From positions 124,001 to 188,000 of the forward strand of contig JANQGQ010000018.1 in the NCBI GenBank assembly GCA_028277185.1: 64,000 nt of DNA, in the 5' to 3' direction. Source of the DNA: Woeseiaceae bacterium (GTDB lineage Bacteria; Pseudomonadota; Gammaproteobacteria; Steroidobacterales; Woeseiaceae). Positions within the stretch are counted from its first letter, which is position 1; every line of letters starts with the position of its first letter. This document shows positions 43,527 to 55,474 of the stretch, in pieces. The notes under the pieces are model-generated. The model was not told the DNA's origin. It did not search any database and was given only the letters and a program-made list of their open reading frames with translations. Made by a program: the position numbers and the translations under genes.

Positions 43527-44353
43527 AAATAGACGAAGGCCGACAGGAACACGGCGTCGCCATAAAGCTCGGAGTCGTCGTAGCCCAGACCGAGCTCGAT
43601 GTCGCTGCGCGCCGCCAGCGGCGTCGTGAAGCTCAGGGTGAGCGAACGCGTATCGCTCTGGTCCACGGCGCCGCGCCAGGCGGAAAGGTCGAGCTGCCAG
43701 CGGCTCAGGCCCCGGTCCATCCCGACGCCTGCGCTCACGCGGTAGTCGACGAGGCTGTTTATGAGGCTCAGGCGCGACACGTTGAGCAACCTCAGGAGGC
43801 CGCGGTTGCCGTCGAGCCGCAGATTCACGCTGTAGTCGTACGCGATACCCGACAGGAAGAGATCCGCGTCGGTGCCGAGATCGAAACCGGCCGACGCGCC
43901 GATGCCAGTGGCATCGAAGCGAAACTCGCGCCCGGGCAGGAAACGCCCGGCGGGCAGATCGAACTCGAAATCCCGGTACTCGACGTTGAGCGCGAGTCTT
44001 CGACCGTCGTTGCGCCAGTACAGCGACGCCCGGCCGTCGATCGAATCGAGAATGTCGTTGTCACCCCAGTACGCCGCGGCGACGCGCAGGCCAACCGGCT
44101 CGAAGTGGCGGTCGAATCCGAGTTCGGCGTAGGTCGTATTGAGCGATGAAGTCTGCTCCACGTCGACGCGATTGCGGGCGAGGATGAGCGACAGCCAGCC
44201 TCGCTCGACAATCTCGCGATCGGCCAGCAGCGAGACGGCGAATGCGTCGTCGGTATCCCACTGGATGCCGCCGGCGATTACGTAGTCGCCCTCCTCCGCC
44301 GGCAGCGCCGCGGCCAGGAGTAACAGCGACAGCGCGTAGCGGGAGGCCGACAT
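43511..44353 (-). CDS. Predicted outer-membrane beta-barrel protein, unknown function
   Basis: 280-residue protein with a signal peptide (about 1-19, ending ALPAE) and regularly alternating strands such as YVIAGGIQWDTDD, RRLALNVEYRDFEFDLP and SDIELGLGYDD. Most segments look like transmembrane beta strands and the chain ends AFVYFYGGS. I do not recognise a named family. AGGA lies six bases before the ATG, eight bases after the uppP stop, so the two genes are co-transcribed. Its last codons overlap the convergent cca gene. Confidence 0.78.
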   Translation of the reverse strand: MSASRYALSLLLLAAALPAEEGDYVIAGGIQWDTDDAFAVSLLADREIVERGWLSLILARNRVDVEQTSSLNTTYAELGFDRHFEPVGLRVAAAYWGDNDILDSIDGRASLYWRNDGRRLALNVEYRDFEFDLPAGRFLPGREFRFDATGIGASAGFDLGTDADLFLSGIAYDYSVNLRLDGNRGLLRLLNVSRLSLINSLVDYRVSAGVGMDRGLSRWQLDLSAWRGAVDQSDTRSLTLSFTTPLAARSDIELGLGYDDSELYGDAVFLSAFVYFYGGS

Positions 44354-44361
44354 CGCGATTC

Positions 44362-45159
44362 CTACACCAGCACGTAGAGAATCACGCCGGCCAGCAGCAG
44401 CCGGTAGACGGCGAACGGCAACAAGCCAATGCGATTCACGAAGCGCATGAAGAACTCGATGCTGAGGTACGCGACGACGGCGGATACCGCAACGCCGAGA
44501 CCGAGTTCCGACCACGGTACGGCCGCGTCGCTCGTGACGAGCGCCAGCGTCTCGTAACCCGACGCAAGGAAAATCACGGGCACCGAAAGGAGAAAGGAAA
44601 AGCGCGCGGCGTCCTGTCGCGCGATGCCAAGAAAGCGGGCCGCGGTAATCGTCACCCCGGAGCGGGACGTGCCGGGTATCAGCGCCAGCGCCTGCGCACA
44701 ACCGATGAAGAAGGCCTGGCCGAGCGTCACGTCGGTGATGTTCCGATCGCTACGCCCATAGCGGTCTGCGACGATCATGAGCACAGCATACCCCGCCAGC
44801 GTGAACACGATCACCGACGGACTGCGCAGATTGGCCTCGATCCAGCCGGCCGCGGCAAGACCGGCCGCGGCAGCCGGCAGTGTTCCCAGCGCGATCCCGA
44901 GCGCGAGCCGCGCTCCCGGCGTGTCGACCCGAAACTGCGCAACGCGCAGCGCGCCCGCCAGCAGCCCGACGATGTCCTTGCGAAAGTAAGCGCAGACAGC
45001 CAGCAGGGAGCCGAAATGCACGGCCACGTCGAACGCGAGGCCCTGATCCGACCAGCCGAAGAACGACGGCACGAGCACGAGATGGCCCGAACTCGAAATC
45101 GGCAGAAACTCGGTGATCCCCTGCACGATGGCCAGCACTACTACCTGAATCCAGGTCAT
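44362..45159 (-). CDS. uppP: Undecaprenyl-diphosphatase
   Basis: 265-residue polytopic membrane phosphatase (BacA/UppP) that regenerates undecaprenyl phosphate for cell-wall synthesis. Conserved motifs are VQGITEFLPISSSGHLVL (about 13-30) and the second one, LIPGTSRSGVTI (about 161-172), which supplies the catalytic Ser/Arg. Eight membrane segments are apparent and length is typical. It lies 42 bases downstream of the MidA-like gene on the same strand. Confidence 0.96.
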   Translation of the reverse strand: MTWIQVVVLAIVQGITEFLPISSSGHLVLVPSFFGWSDQGLAFDVAVHFGSLLAVCAYFRKDIVGLLAGALRVAQFRVDTPGARLALGIALGTLPAAAAGLAAAGWIEANLRSPSVIVFTLAGYAVLMIVADRYGRSDRNITDVTLGQAFFIGCAQALALIPGTSRSGVTITAARFLGIARQDAARFSFLLSVPVIFLASGYETLALVTSDAAVPWSELGLGVAVSAVVAYLSIEFFMRFVNRIGLLPFAVYRLLLAGVILYVLV

Positions 45160-45201
45160 GTCGTTCGTCCTTGTGACGTTCTGTCCCGTTGCGCGGGATG
45201 A

Positions 45202-46410
45202 CTACAGGCGGTGGCGCTGGTCGCCGTAAGTCGGCATCTCCGGCGGCTCCAGGTCGCCGGCGAGCAGGCTTAAGTATTTGAAGTGCTCGCCCATTTCGCC
45301 GGGGAGGGTAAGTAATTTGGCCTCGCGCGACAATGCCAGCGAGCGCTCCGGACCCGCGGCTTCGAGTTCGTCCGCGAGACCGCCGGCGAGGAGGAACGCC
45401 GCCTGAGTGCCAAAGCCCGTGACCGACAATCCCGAATCGACGGCCGCCTCGGCGACTGCCGTGAAGTCCACCCAGGTCGTGATGTCCTGAATGCCCGTCA
45501 GGATCAGGGGGTCGCCATGCGCGCGATGACGATAGTGGCAACGCAGCCAGCCCTCGCCGCGCTCCGCGGCATAGTATTCGGCGCGCGGCAGCCCGTAGTC
45601 GAACAGCAGCACGAGCGCGGCCGACAGATTCCCGGCGAGGTCGGCGATCCACTCGCGCGCAGCGGGGACGATCTCGGACGTGTACCCGTCGGGCCAGACG
45701 CCGCCGCAGGAATCGCGGAGTTCCCCGAGTCGGGCGGCAAGCCGATCGGGTGCCGGGCGTTCCATGAAGCGGAACTGCTCCTGCTCGAGAGAGACGCATT
45801 GTTGGAGACATGTCCCGCCACGACAGACAAACCGTTCCGCCGGCAGCGCGTCGAGGACTTCGTTAGCGAGTACCGCGCCGCGGAATCCGGCCGGCCAGCT
45901 CCCGATCCAGACGACGCGTTTGGCGAGTTCCGGAACCCGTGCCATGAGGTAGTCCTGCTGCCGCTCGGTGAGATCGGGCGATATCTCGAGGATCAGGTAG
46001 CGCGCGGGCAGCGCGTCGAGTGACTCGAGGCGCGTGAGCACGTCGGCGGCAAGCTTGCCGCTGCCGGCACCGACTTCGAGCACCTCGGCGCCGGGCAGGC
46101 CGCGGATAACCGGGGCGATCCGTCGTGCGAGTACGTAGCCGAACAGCGACGAGACCTCGGGAGCCGTGACGAAATCGCCGGCGGCACCGAACTTGCGGCT
46201 GCCGGCGGTGTAGTAGCCGAGACCCGGCGCGTAAAGTGCGTGCTGCATGAACTCGGCGAAACTCAGCGCCCCGCCCGCCTCGGCGATTCGGTCCGCGATG
46301 TAGCGCCGGCACGCGATGCTGTGAGCCTCGGCCCCGGGCTCCGGATTCGGCAGCGTCAGCGCGTCACCGGCTTGCATGGGAAGCCCGACCTTCACAGAAT
46401 CGCCTCTCAT
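45202..46410 (-). CDS. MidA/NDUFAF7-family SAM-dependent methyltransferase
   Basis: 402-residue class I methyltransferase. The segment GALSFAEFMQHALYAPGLGY is the family signature, followed by FVTAPEVSSLFG and the SAM motif EVLEVGAGSGKLA. In mitochondria the homologue methylates an arginine of complex I subunit NDUFS2; a bacterial target is not established. The start at 46410 is the furthest ATG; a second at 46377 removes 11 unconserved residues. It is divergent from the pteridine reductase gene with only 22 bases between. Confidence 0.92.
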   Translation of the reverse strand: MRGDSVKVGLPMQAGDALTLPNPEPGAEAHSIACRRYIADRIAEAGGALSFAEFMQHALYAPGLGYYTAGSRKFGAAGDFVTAPEVSSLFGYVLARRIAPVIRGLPGAEVLEVGAGSGKLAADVLTRLESLDALPARYLILEISPDLTERQQDYLMARVPELAKRVVWIGSWPAGFRGAVLANEVLDALPAERFVCRGGTCLQQCVSLEQEQFRFMERPAPDRLAARLGELRDSCGGVWPDGYTSEIVPAAREWIADLAGNLSAALVLLFDYGLPRAEYYAAERGEGWLRCHYRHRAHGDPLILTGIQDITTWVDFTAVAEAAVDSGLSVTGFGTQAAFLLAGGLADELEAAGPERSLALSREAKLLTLPGEMGEHFKYLSLLAGDLEPPEMPTYGDQRHRL

Positions 46411-46432
46411 GGCGCGACCTCAAGGACCCAGG

Positions 46433-47185
46433 ATGAATCGGCAAACAACGCTCGACGGCCGCGTTGCACTCGTAACCGGCAGCGCGAAACGCATTGGCCG
46501 GACCATCGTCGAGCATCTGCATGACGCAGGCGCACGCGTCGCCATTCACTACCGCCGCTCCGCGGACGAAGCCTCGGCGCTTGCCGCCGGTCTCAATGCA
46601 GACCGGCCCGATTCTGCCCGGTGCTTCGGAGCCGATCTTGGCAACACGGCGGAACTGACTACGCTTGCCGAAAGCGTGCTCGGCTGGGCTGACCGGCTCG
46701 ACATCCTGGTCAATAACGCGTCGAGCTTCTACCCGACGCCGATCGGCGGCATCACCGAGGACGATTGGAACGACCTCATCGACAGTAACTTCAAGGGTCC
46801 GCTGTTTCTCTCGCAGGCCTGCCTGCCGGCGCTCAGGGCCGCCCGTGGAACGATCGTCAACATCGTCGACATCCACGGGCAGAATCCGCTCCGCGATCAC
46901 CATGTGTACAGCCCGGCAAAAGCCGCGCTCGGGATGCTGACGCGCTGCCTGGCCAAAGACTTAGGCCCCGAAGTGCGCGTCAACGGCGTGGCGCCGGGCG
47001 CGATTCTCTGGCCGAGCGAAGGCGAACCGACCGACGGCAAGGCGAGAATTCTGGATGCAATACCGCTGAAACGTGCGGGCACTCCCGATGACATCGCCGG
47101 CTGCGTCCTCTACCTCGTGAGTGAAGGAGACTACGTCAACGGGCAGATCATTGCCGTCGACGGCGGCCGCTCGGCGGGCTGGTAG
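46433..47185 (+). CDS. Pteridine reductase (SDR family)
   Basis: 250-residue short-chain reductase of the PTR1/FolM type, which reduces dihydrobiopterin or dihydrofolate-like pterins using NADPH. The cofactor motif is TGSAKRIGR (residues 15-23), where the Lys/Arg after the glycine motif fits NADPH use in this family. Other motifs are NNASS (about 94) and HVYSPAKAA (Tyr/Lys active pair near 159-163). The ATG at 46433 follows AAGGA. folK and folB lie about 2 kb away, consistent with a folate role. Confidence 0.88.
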   Translation: MNRQTTLDGRVALVTGSAKRIGRTIVEHLHDAGARVAIHYRRSADEASALAAGLNADRPDSARCFGADLGNTAELTTLAESVLGWADRLDILVNNASSFYPTPIGGITEDDWNDLIDSNFKGPLFLSQACLPALRAARGTIVNIVDIHGQNPLRDHHVYSPAKAALGMLTRCLAKDLGPEVRVNGVAPGAILWPSEGEPTDGKARILDAIPLKRAGTPDDIAGCVLYLVSEGDYVNGQIIAVDGGRSAGW

Positions 47186-47250
47186 CTGTCTACTGGTGGC
47201 TGTCTGATAGCCGTCTGGCCAGCTGGTAGCGATTCGGTAGCTGTCTAGTA
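47183..47250. repeat. Short degenerate repeats between two convergent genes
   Basis: The motif GTAGCTGTCTA occurs at the start and again 46 bases on, with related pieces between (GTGGCTGTCTG, ATAGCCGTCTG, CTGGTAGC). It starts in the last codon of the pteridine reductase gene and runs into the 3' end of the S41 gene, so its presence may reflect a local slippage event. Confidence 0.5.
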
Positions 47251-48603
47251 GGCGTCGGCAAACTCGCGCCAGGGCGGGCCCGTCAGATCCGGGCGCGGCG
47301 CCTCGAAGCGCAGCGCAGCGGGCTTGGCCGCATCGCCCGATACCGAGGTAACCGGACAGGCACCCGTGTTGAGGAACGCCAGCGCGGCGACGAGGTTTGG
47401 GTCGGCGTCGGCACCGACGGCAACGCTCAGATCGTCCGCGGCCGGACAGTCTACGGGCAGGCCGTTGAAGAAATCCCCGAAATCGAGTGAGTTGACGGTC
47501 TGGAACGCCGTCGGTCGCAGCAGTTTTTCGCAAAACTCGAGTCCGATCTGACCGACCGGTTTGCCGAACGTACTGTCTCCGACGATCGTCACGGCGGCAT
47601 CGGTGACGAGGCCGTTGGCGACGAGTTCGCTTGCGGATGCCGTACCGCGTGTCGCGATGAAGACCACGTTGTTCACGTCGAGCGCGTTCGCGATCGACTC
47701 GAAAAGCTCCTCGCTGTTGTTGTCTGCCGCGCGGTCTGCATTGAAGAGCGTCTTCGAGAATACGAGACCGTTCGCTCCCGCGCCGTCGATGTAGTCGGCG
47801 AGGAGCTCGGCAATGCTGACCAGGCCGCCGCCGTTGTAGCGCAGGTCGACGATCAGCTCGGTAACGCCCTGGCTAAGGAACTCCGCGAAGGCCGCGTCGA
47901 GCTGCGGCGCCGCCGTGGAAATGAACGTAGCCAGCTCGACATAACCGATTTTCGTGCCTCCGGCGCCGTCGATGACCCGCCACTGCGGCACCGCATCGAT
48001 CGTGACGATGTCTTTCGTGATGATCGCGTCAAACTGGCTGGCATCCTGCCGCTGCATTCGAAACGTCAGCGTCGCATTGTTGTCGAGTACGGCACCCACG
48101 CCCTCGGCCGCCTCGATCTGAGCGATCGTCCGGCCGTCGAGCGCCAGAATACGCTGGCCGCGCCGCAAGCCGGCCGCAAACGCGGGACTGGATTCGAACA
48201 CGCGCGCGAGACGCAGGTCATCGGCAGCCTCGAAACGGCTGCTGAAGCCGAAGCCCTCGAAGCGGCCCTCGCCGAAGAACTGCTGATCCGCCTCGACCGT
48301 GTTGATGAAGCTGAAACGGTCGACGGGCTGACCGCCGCTGTCGGGCGGGCTGAAGCTAGAGAGGAATTCGACTACTGCGTCGGGCGTCGCGAAACCGTCG
48401 AGATCGACGGTCGCCGGCAGGCGATCGTTCCACAGATACCAGAACTGCATGTTGTCCAGGACGAACTGCTTTTGCCCGGCAAGCGAACAGGGGTCGCTGG
48501 CCGCAGGCGGCACCAGGCCGCCGTCGCCGCCACCGCCGCATGCCGTCAAGGCGGCTGCAGTGAAAAGAACCGAGAGTTTGCGCACGAGTTTGATCTGAGT
48601 CAT
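47245..48603 (-). CDS. S41-family C-terminal-processing-type protease, lipoprotein
   Basis: 452-residue lipoprotein (lipobox ALTAC, Cys22, then a GGGG spacer). A PDZ-like domain (about 125-205: LARVFESSPAFAAGLRRGQR) precedes the S41 catalytic core: IVDLRYNGGG, then the nucleophile Ser in GTASASELV and Lys in TFGKPVGQ. The Ser-Lys dyad is intact. Natural targets unknown. The ATG at 48603 is used because the signal peptide starts there. Confidence 0.92.
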   Translation of the reverse strand: MTQIKLVRKLSVLFTAAALTACGGGGDGGLVPPAASDPCSLAGQKQFVLDNMQFWYLWNDRLPATVDLDGFATPDAVVEFLSSFSPPDSGGQPVDRFSFINTVEADQQFFGEGRFEGFGFSSRFEAADDLRLARVFESSPAFAAGLRRGQRILALDGRTIAQIEAAEGVGAVLDNNATLTFRMQRQDASQFDAIITKDIVTIDAVPQWRVIDGAGGTKIGYVELATFISTAAPQLDAAFAEFLSQGVTELIVDLRYNGGGLVSIAELLADYIDGAGANGLVFSKTLFNADRAADNNSEELFESIANALDVNNVVFIATRGTASASELVANGLVTDAAVTIVGDSTFGKPVGQIGLEFCEKLLRPTAFQTVNSLDFGDFFNGLPVDCPAADDLSVAVGADADPNLVAALAFLNTGACPVTSVSGDAAKPAALRFEAPRPDLTGPPWREFADAY

Positions 48604-48780
48604 GAGCTCCGGGCCTCGCAAGGCACATCGTGGGTCTGGGTCGCAACGCGTACGATCGGGGAACGGTAGCGCAAGCGCAAGTGCAGGACTACGCTCCCCG
48701 TCGCGGTTTGACCGGAGTAACCGCGCGCGGTTGCGACGGATTTGACAGAACCCGGCGGCCTTCGAAGCCCGCAGCCGGCG

Positions 48781-49284
48781 CTAACCGCGCGGCGAATCCG
48801 CAAGCGGATGCGGTTCCAGAGGCTGGTCGGACGCGTCGAAATCGGCCCAGTGCTCGCCGAACGTCCGGCCGGTGAGCGGATGCACGGCCTCTGGCGCCAG
48901 CTCCGCAAGCGGCCTGAGCACGAAAGCGTAGTCGAGGATGTCGGCCCGCGGCACGCGGAGCGGCCGATCCGGTGCGACGAGGTCGCCGTAGGTCAGCAGA
49001 TCGATATCGAGCGTCCGCGCCACCCACTTGTTGCCGCTGTCACGCTTGCGGCCGGCGGTCGCGTGGATCGCTTCGATAACCTCGAGCAACGCCTCCGGGG
49101 TCAAGGCCGTATCGACACCGACGACGAGGTTCAGGAAGTCGGGGCTGTCGAAACCCAGCGCCGGCGCCCGGTAGACCGGCGAGACTTCGGGCCGCCCGAT
49201 CCGGCGCTCGACTTCCTTGAGGCCCAGCCGGATGTTGGTTTCGGGATCGATATTGCTGCCGAGCCCGAGAAAGACGCGCGTCAT
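48781..49284 (-). CDS. folK: 6-hydroxymethyl-7,8-dihydropterin pyrophosphokinase
   Basis: 167-residue HPPK that pyrophosphorylates hydroxymethyl-dihydropterin from ATP in folate synthesis. Signatures: FLGLGSNIDP at the N-terminus and RTLDIDLLTYGD (about 89-100), holding the two magnesium-binding aspartates. Length is typical. Its start overlaps the folB stop by four bases, so the two are translationally coupled, in pathway order folB then folK. Confidence 0.96.
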   Translation of the reverse strand: MTRVFLGLGSNIDPETNIRLGLKEVERRIGRPEVSPVYRAPALGFDSPDFLNLVVGVDTALTPEALLEVIEAIHATAGRKRDSGNKWVARTLDIDLLTYGDLVAPDRPLRVPRADILDYAFVLRPLAELAPEAVHPLTGRTFGEHWADFDASDQPLEPHPLADSPRG

Positions 49285-49637
49285 TCGCGGCTGCCGCGCT
49301 CGATCAGGACACCGACGTCCCTCGATCCGCGAATCGCGCCAGGCTTGTTGACCCGGACGCGCACCCAGGGAACGCCGAACTCATCGCGACAGACTTCGGC
49401 GATGCGTTCGGCCAGCGTTTCGACCAGCTCGAAGCCGCCGGTTTCGGCAAGATCTATGACGCGCTTGGCCACCGCCTTGTAGTTCAGTGTGTCCTCGACC
49501 TTGTCGCTTGCCGCGGCCTTCCGGATGTCCGCCCCCATGTCGAGGTCGATGACGACCTTCTGGCGGATTCTCCGCTCCCATTCCCAGATGCCGATGACGG
49601 CGTCGACGGTCAAACCGTGCAGGAAAATCGTGTCCAT
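49281..49637 (-). CDS. folB: Dihydroneopterin aldolase
   Basis: 118-residue enzyme that cleaves dihydroneopterin to 6-hydroxymethyl-dihydropterin and glycolaldehyde. It begins MDTIFLHGLTVDAVIGIWEW, with the family's catalytic Glu region, and has ETLAERIAE (about 80) and VRVNKPGAI near the end with the conserved Lys. ATG at 49637 is preferred; a TTG at 49649 adds four residues. It lies 29 bases downstream of the tsaD start across a divergent-free gap, followed by folK. Confidence 0.95.
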   Translation of the reverse strand: MDTIFLHGLTVDAVIGIWEWERRIRQKVVIDLDMGADIRKAAASDKVEDTLNYKAVAKRVIDLAETGGFELVETLAERIAEVCRDEFGVPWVRVRVNKPGAIRGSRDVGVLIERGSRE

Positions 49638-49666
49638 TTTGTCAGGCAAATCCGATAGTAACGAAG

Positions 49667-50683
49667 CTAAGACGCGCGTCCGGGCGGGCGCAGCGAATCC
49701 AGCGCCCAGCGGGCGCGGGCCGTGATCGGCCCGGCTTTCGCCGCTTCGGCGGATCGCAGCGCACCGGCGAACGCGATCATGGCGCCGTTGTCCGTGCAGA
49801 AAGCGAGGCGCGGATAATACACGTCTCCGTCGAAGCGGCGCACAAGCTCCGCGCGAAGCAGCGTATTGGCGCTGACGCCGCCCGCCACGACGATCCGCGC
49901 CAGGCCCTGGGCCTGGGCCGCCTTGAGCGTCCGGCCGATCAGCGCATCGACCGCCGCCTGCTGGAAGGCCGCGGCGATGTCGGCCCGCTCGGCGTCTACC
50001 GCCCCGCGCTGCTCAGCCTCGCGAACGGCGAGGATCACTGCGGTCTTGAGGCCGCTGAAGCTGAAATCGAAGCCCGGTTTGCCGCGCATCGGCCGCGGCA
50101 GATTGTGGCGCGTCGCATCGCCGCGCTCCGCGAGGGCCGCCAGCGCCGGGCCGCCCGGATAGCCGAGATCGAGGAGCTTCGCGGTTTTGTCGAAAGCCTC
50201 GCCCACGGCGTCGTCGAGGGTCGTACCGAGCACGCGATAGTCGCCGAGGCCGGCCACCGCGACCAGCATCGTGTGGCCGCCGGACACGAGCAGCGACAGA
50301 AACGGGTAGCCGGGCGGTTCGGGCTCGAGCAGCGGGGCAAGCAGATGACCCTCCATGTGATGAACGGCCACGACCGGACAGGCCCACCCGAGCGCGAGAC
50401 CGTTCGCCGCGGCGCCGCCCACCATCAACGCCCCGACCAGACCGGGGCCGCCGGTGTAGGCGACGGCGTCGGGGCGCTCCAGACCGGCATCGGCAAGCGT
50501 TTCCCGGACGAGCGGCAAAAGCCGCCTGACGTGATCGCGCGACGCGATTTCGGGGACCACCCCGCCGTAGCGCGCGTGCAGGTCGGCCTGGGAATGCAGC
50601 CGGTGGGCCAGGAGCCCTTGCTCGGTGTCGTAGACCGCCACGCCGGTCTCGTCACAACTCGTTTCGATGCCGAGGACGTTCAT
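49667..50683 (-). CDS. tsaD: tRNA N6-adenosine threonylcarbamoyltransferase
   Basis: 338-residue ASKHA-fold protein that transfers threonylcarbamoyl to A37 of ANN-decoding tRNAs. Motifs: [17 protein letters not shown] at the start, the metal-binding HHMEGHLL (about 111-118), LVSGGHT and [11 protein letters not shown]. Length is typical. It is divergent from rpsU, the usual arrangement in gammaproteobacteria; plsY, often between folB and tsaD, is absent here. Confidence 0.97.
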   Translation of the reverse strand: MNVLGIETSCDETGVAVYDTEQGLLAHRLHSQADLHARYGGVVPEIASRDHVRRLLPLVRETLADAGLERPDAVAYTGGPGLVGALMVGGAAANGLALGWACPVVAVHHMEGHLLAPLLEPEPPGYPFLSLLVSGGHTMLVAVAGLGDYRVLGTTLDDAVGEAFDKTAKLLDLGYPGGPALAALAERGDATRHNLPRPMRGKPGFDFSFSGLKTAVILAVREAEQRGAVDAERADIAAAFQQAAVDALIGRTLKAAQAQGLARIVVAGGVSANTLLRAELVRRFDGDVYYPRLAFCTDNGAMIAFAGALRSAEAAKAGPITARARWALDSLRPPGRAS

Positions 50684-50738
50684 CGGGCGGCTATCATACG
50701 CAGATATGCGGAATGCGCAGCGGGGCTGCGGTCGGGCC

Positions 50739-50768
50739 TTGGAATCGCCGCCCGGATCGCGCTAGAAT
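50739..50768 (+). promoter_or_regulatory. Candidate sigma-70 promoter of rpsU
   Basis: TTGGAA (50739-50744) and TAGAAT (50763-50768) are separated by 18 bases, 130 bases before the rpsU ATG. It would also serve the downstream rpsU-yqeY-dnaG-rpoD genes. Confidence 0.6.
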
Positions 50769-50897
50769 GGCGAGCTTCGTCCCGGCCACCGGCCGGGTTT
50801 ATTGTGGGCGTTCGGCCGTAAGCCAGACATTGAGCCTGTCAGGCTTGAGCGGGCCGAGCGCTTTCAGGAACGACCAGATTTTGAGGCCTGATAGTCC

Positions 50898-51113
50898 ATG
50901 CCGAGTGTTCGCGTAAAAGAGAACGAGTATTTCGATGCCGCGCTGCGCCGTTTCAAGCGCGCCTGCGAGAAGGCCGGCGTGCTTACGGAGCTCCGCCGCC
51001 GGGAGTTCTACGAAAAGCCGACGCAGGAGCGTAAGCGCAAGAAAGCCGCCGCGGTCAAGCGTCATCTCAAGCGCCTGTCGCGCGAAGAAGCGAAGCGCAA
51101 GCGGCTTTACTAG
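50898..51113 (+). CDS. rpsU: 30S ribosomal protein S21
   Basis: 71-residue ribosomal protein with the expected start [39 protein letters not shown] in the middle and a basic arginine/lysine-rich tail ending KRKRLY. First gene of the macromolecular-synthesis block. Confidence 0.98.
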   Translation: MPSVRVKENEYFDAALRRFKRACEKAGVLTELRRREFYEKPTQERKRKKAAAVKRHLKRLSREEAKRKRLY

Positions 51114-51186
51114 ACTCTTCTCCTTAGCGCCAGCCTCCCGGCGGGCGTATCCGGACAACGCGCCTCGCCGCTTGCCGCCGTCGACC

Positions 51187-51633
51187 ATGTCGCTCAAAGA
51201 CCAACTCACCGCCGATATGAAAACCGCCATGAAAGGCGGCGACAAGGAACGGCTGCACGTCATCCGGCTGATTCTCGCCGACATCAAGCGGGTCGAAGTC
51301 GACAGCCGGCAGACGCTGGACGACGCGGCGCTCCTCGGCGTGCTCGAGAAGGCGATCAAGCAGCGCCGGGACTCCGTCGAGCAGTTCACGAAGGGCGGCC
51401 GCGACGACCTCGCGGCAAAAGAGCAGGCCGAGATCGCCGTCCTCGAAACCTACCTGCCCGAGCAGCTCAGCGAAGCCGAGCTGGATGCCTTGATCGACCG
51501 GGTAATCGAAACGACCGGCGCGGAATCGATCCGCGACATGGGCAAGGTCATGGGCGCCATCAAGTCCGAGGCCGCCGGCCGGGCCGACATGGGCAGCGTC
51601 GGCGCCCGCGTCAAGGCGCGTCTCAACGGCTGA
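51187..51633 (+). CDS. GatB/YqeY-domain protein
   Basis: 148-residue YqeY-type protein resembling the tRNA-binding tail of GatB. MSLKDQLTADMKTAMKGGDK, LRLILADIK-like and KEQAEIAVLETYLPEQLSE are typical, as is MGKVMGAIK near the end. Exact role is unproven; its place between rpsU and dnaG is common in proteobacteria. It starts 74 bases after rpsU. Confidence 0.93.
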   Translation: MSLKDQLTADMKTAMKGGDKERLHVIRLILADIKRVEVDSRQTLDDAALLGVLEKAIKQRRDSVEQFTKGGRDDLAAKEQAEIAVLETYLPEQLSEAELDALIDRVIETTGAESIRDMGKVMGAIKSEAAGRADMGSVGARVKARLNG

Positions 51634-51783
51634 CGCCGTCCGACCCACTTCTCCGTAGTCTTAGGTTCGCCGCGGCCGGAGCGTCGGACGGGAACGCCCT
51701 GCTGTTCTGCCGGCCGGGTTTCGCTATGCTAGGCGGTCCCCCCGCCGCAACCCCCGAGGCCGCCGACACGCGTTGAACTCAAC

Positions 51784-53556
51784 ATGGCCGGTTTGATTCC
51801 ACAGGCTTTCATCGACGAGCTGGTTTCCCGGGCGGACATCTATGAGGTTATCAACCGCCGGGTCCCCCTGAAAAAGGCCGGCCGCGAGTACAAGGCCTGC
51901 TGTCCGTTTCACAACGAGAATACCCCCTCGTTCACGGTCAGCCCGGCCAAGGGCTTCTACCACTGCTTCGGCTGCGGCGCGCACGGCACGGCAATAAGTT
52001 TCCTCATGGAGCACGATCACCTGAGCTTCGTCGAGGCGGTGGAAGCACTCGCGGCGATGCTCGGTCTCGAAGTGCCGCGCGACGAAAGCGATCGTCCCGT
52101 AAAACGCTACGACGAGCTGTTCGAGCTGACGGCCAACGTCGCCCGCCGGTGGCAGCGGCAGCTTGCGGCCCACACCCCGGCCGTAGACTATCTGAAGCAG
52201 CGCGGTATCGACGGCGTGACCGCTAAGCGCTTCGGTATCGGCTATACAACGGACGCCTGGTCGGACGTGCTCGACCGCTACGGCACCGACTCCGCGGCGA
52301 TCGAGCGCCTGCTGGCGGCCGGATTGATCATCCGCAAGGATAACGGCCGGCACTACGACCGGTTTCGCGACCGGCTGATGTTTCCGATCCGCGACGCGCG
52401 CGGCAGGACGATAGGCTTCGGCGGGCGCACGCTGGGTGACGGCGAACCGAAGTACCTGAACTCGCCTGAGACGGTGCTGTTTCACAAGGGACGTGAACTC
52501 TACGGCCTCTACGAGGCGCGCCAGGCGCTCCGCAGCATCGAGCGGCTCGTCGTCGTCGAGGGCTACATGGACGTCGTCGCCCTTGCCCGCCACGGCATCG
52601 ACTTTGCGGTGGCGACGCTCGGCACGGCGACGACCCCGGAGCACCTGAACCGCCTGTTCCGCCTGACCGACAACGTCGACTTCTGCTTCGACGGCGACCG
52701 GGCGGGCGAACAGGCCGCCTGGCGGGCGCTCGAAACCGCGTTGCCGCTGGTCCGGGAGGGTCGGCAGGTCCGCTTCGTATTCCTGCCCGACCGGCACGAC
52801 CCGGATTCCTTCGTCAACGACCACGGCGCGGATGCCTTCGTCGCCGCGCTGGATGCCGGCGTTACGCTGGCTGACTACCTGATCGGGGAACTCGAATCGC
52901 AGGTCGACCGGGACAGCGCCGACGGTCTCGCGAGGCTCGGGGAACTAGCGAGGCCGCTGATCGGCAGGATGTCCGAGGGCTTTCATCGGGAAGTACTCTT
53001 AAAGAAATTGGCGGATGCGGTCGATCTACCCGTAGAGAAGCTCGAGAAGCTCATGAAAACGGGTCGAACCGGGGAACCCGCAGGGCAGCGGAAGCCGCGG
53101 CCGGCCGGAATCCGGCGCGCGAGCATGCCCCGCGGGCCGTCGATGATCCGACGTGCCATCGCGCTGTTGCTCAATCACCCGGCCGCCGGCGCGAACGTCG
53201 ATCCGGCGAAACTGTCGGAACTGGAGCGGCCCGGCGCCAGCCTTCTGGTCAGGCTGATTGAAACCGTGCGAGCCGAACCCAATATCACGACGGCCGGACT
53301 CATCGAACACTTCCGGCACGACGAGGAGGGCCGCCACCTCGGCAAGCTGGCGGCTGCGGAGCTGCCGCCTGGAGACGATTTCGATCCGGGTGCGGAGCTT
53401 GCCCACTGTTTGACCAGACTGGGACAGACAGCGAATGAGGACCGAATTGAATTTCTCATTCAAAAACAGAGAGATGGCTCGCTCGACGGCGACGGAATCG
53501 CGGAACTCCGGCGGCTCCTGAAAGGCCGAAAAGCAGTAGCGAGGACCCCTGCATGA
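51784..53556 (+). CDS. dnaG: DNA primase
   Basis: 590-residue primase that makes RNA primers at the replication fork. N-terminal zinc finger [12 protein letters not shown] with [10 protein letters not shown] (about 39-65); RNA polymerase (TOPRIM) domain with the motif [10 protein letters not shown] (about 257-266) and [13 protein letters not shown], whose Glu and Asp bind metal; C-terminal helicase-binding domain from about 450. All parts are present. Followed by rpoD after 46 bases. Confidence 0.98.
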   Translation: MAGLIPQAFIDELVSRADIYEVINRRVPLKKAGREYKACCPFHNENTPSFTVSPAKGFYHCFGCGAHGTAISFLMEHDHLSFVEAVEALAAMLGLEVPRDESDRPVKRYDELFELTANVARRWQRQLAAHTPAVDYLKQRGIDGVTAKRFGIGYTTDAWSDVLDRYGTDSAAIERLLAAGLIIRKDNGRHYDRFRDRLMFPIRDARGRTIGFGGRTLGDGEPKYLNSPETVLFHKGRELYGLYEARQALRSIERLVVVEGYMDVVALARHGIDFAVATLGTATTPEHLNRLFRLTDNVDFCFDGDRAGEQAAWRALETALPLVREGRQVRFVFLPDRHDPDSFVNDHGADAFVAALDAGVTLADYLIGELESQVDRDSADGLARLGELARPLIGRMSEGFHREVLLKKLADAVDLPVEKLEKLMKTGRTGEPAGQRKPRPAGIRRASMPRGPSMIRRAIALLLNHPAAGANVDPAKLSELERPGASLLVRLIETVRAEPNITTAGLIEHFRHDEEGRHLGKLAAAELPPGDDFDPGAELAHCLTRLGQTANEDRIEFLIQKQRDGSLDGDGIAELRRLLKGRKAVARTPA

Positions 53557-53602
53557 GAGTACAATTAGGGGTTTGCATTTTTCACGTGGAGGACGTTTCG
53601 TC

Positions 53603-55423
<1,821 letters not shown>

Positions 55424-55448
55424 TCGCCGCGCATCTAAGCATCGCAGA

Positions 55449-55474
55449 AGCCGGGCCCCGCCCGGCTTTTGTTT
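55449..55474 (+). terminator. Intrinsic terminator after rpoD
   Basis: AGCCGGGC and GCCCGGCT form an eight-pair stem with a three-base loop (55449-55467), followed by TTTTGTTT. It separates rpoD from the tRNA gene. Confidence 0.85.
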
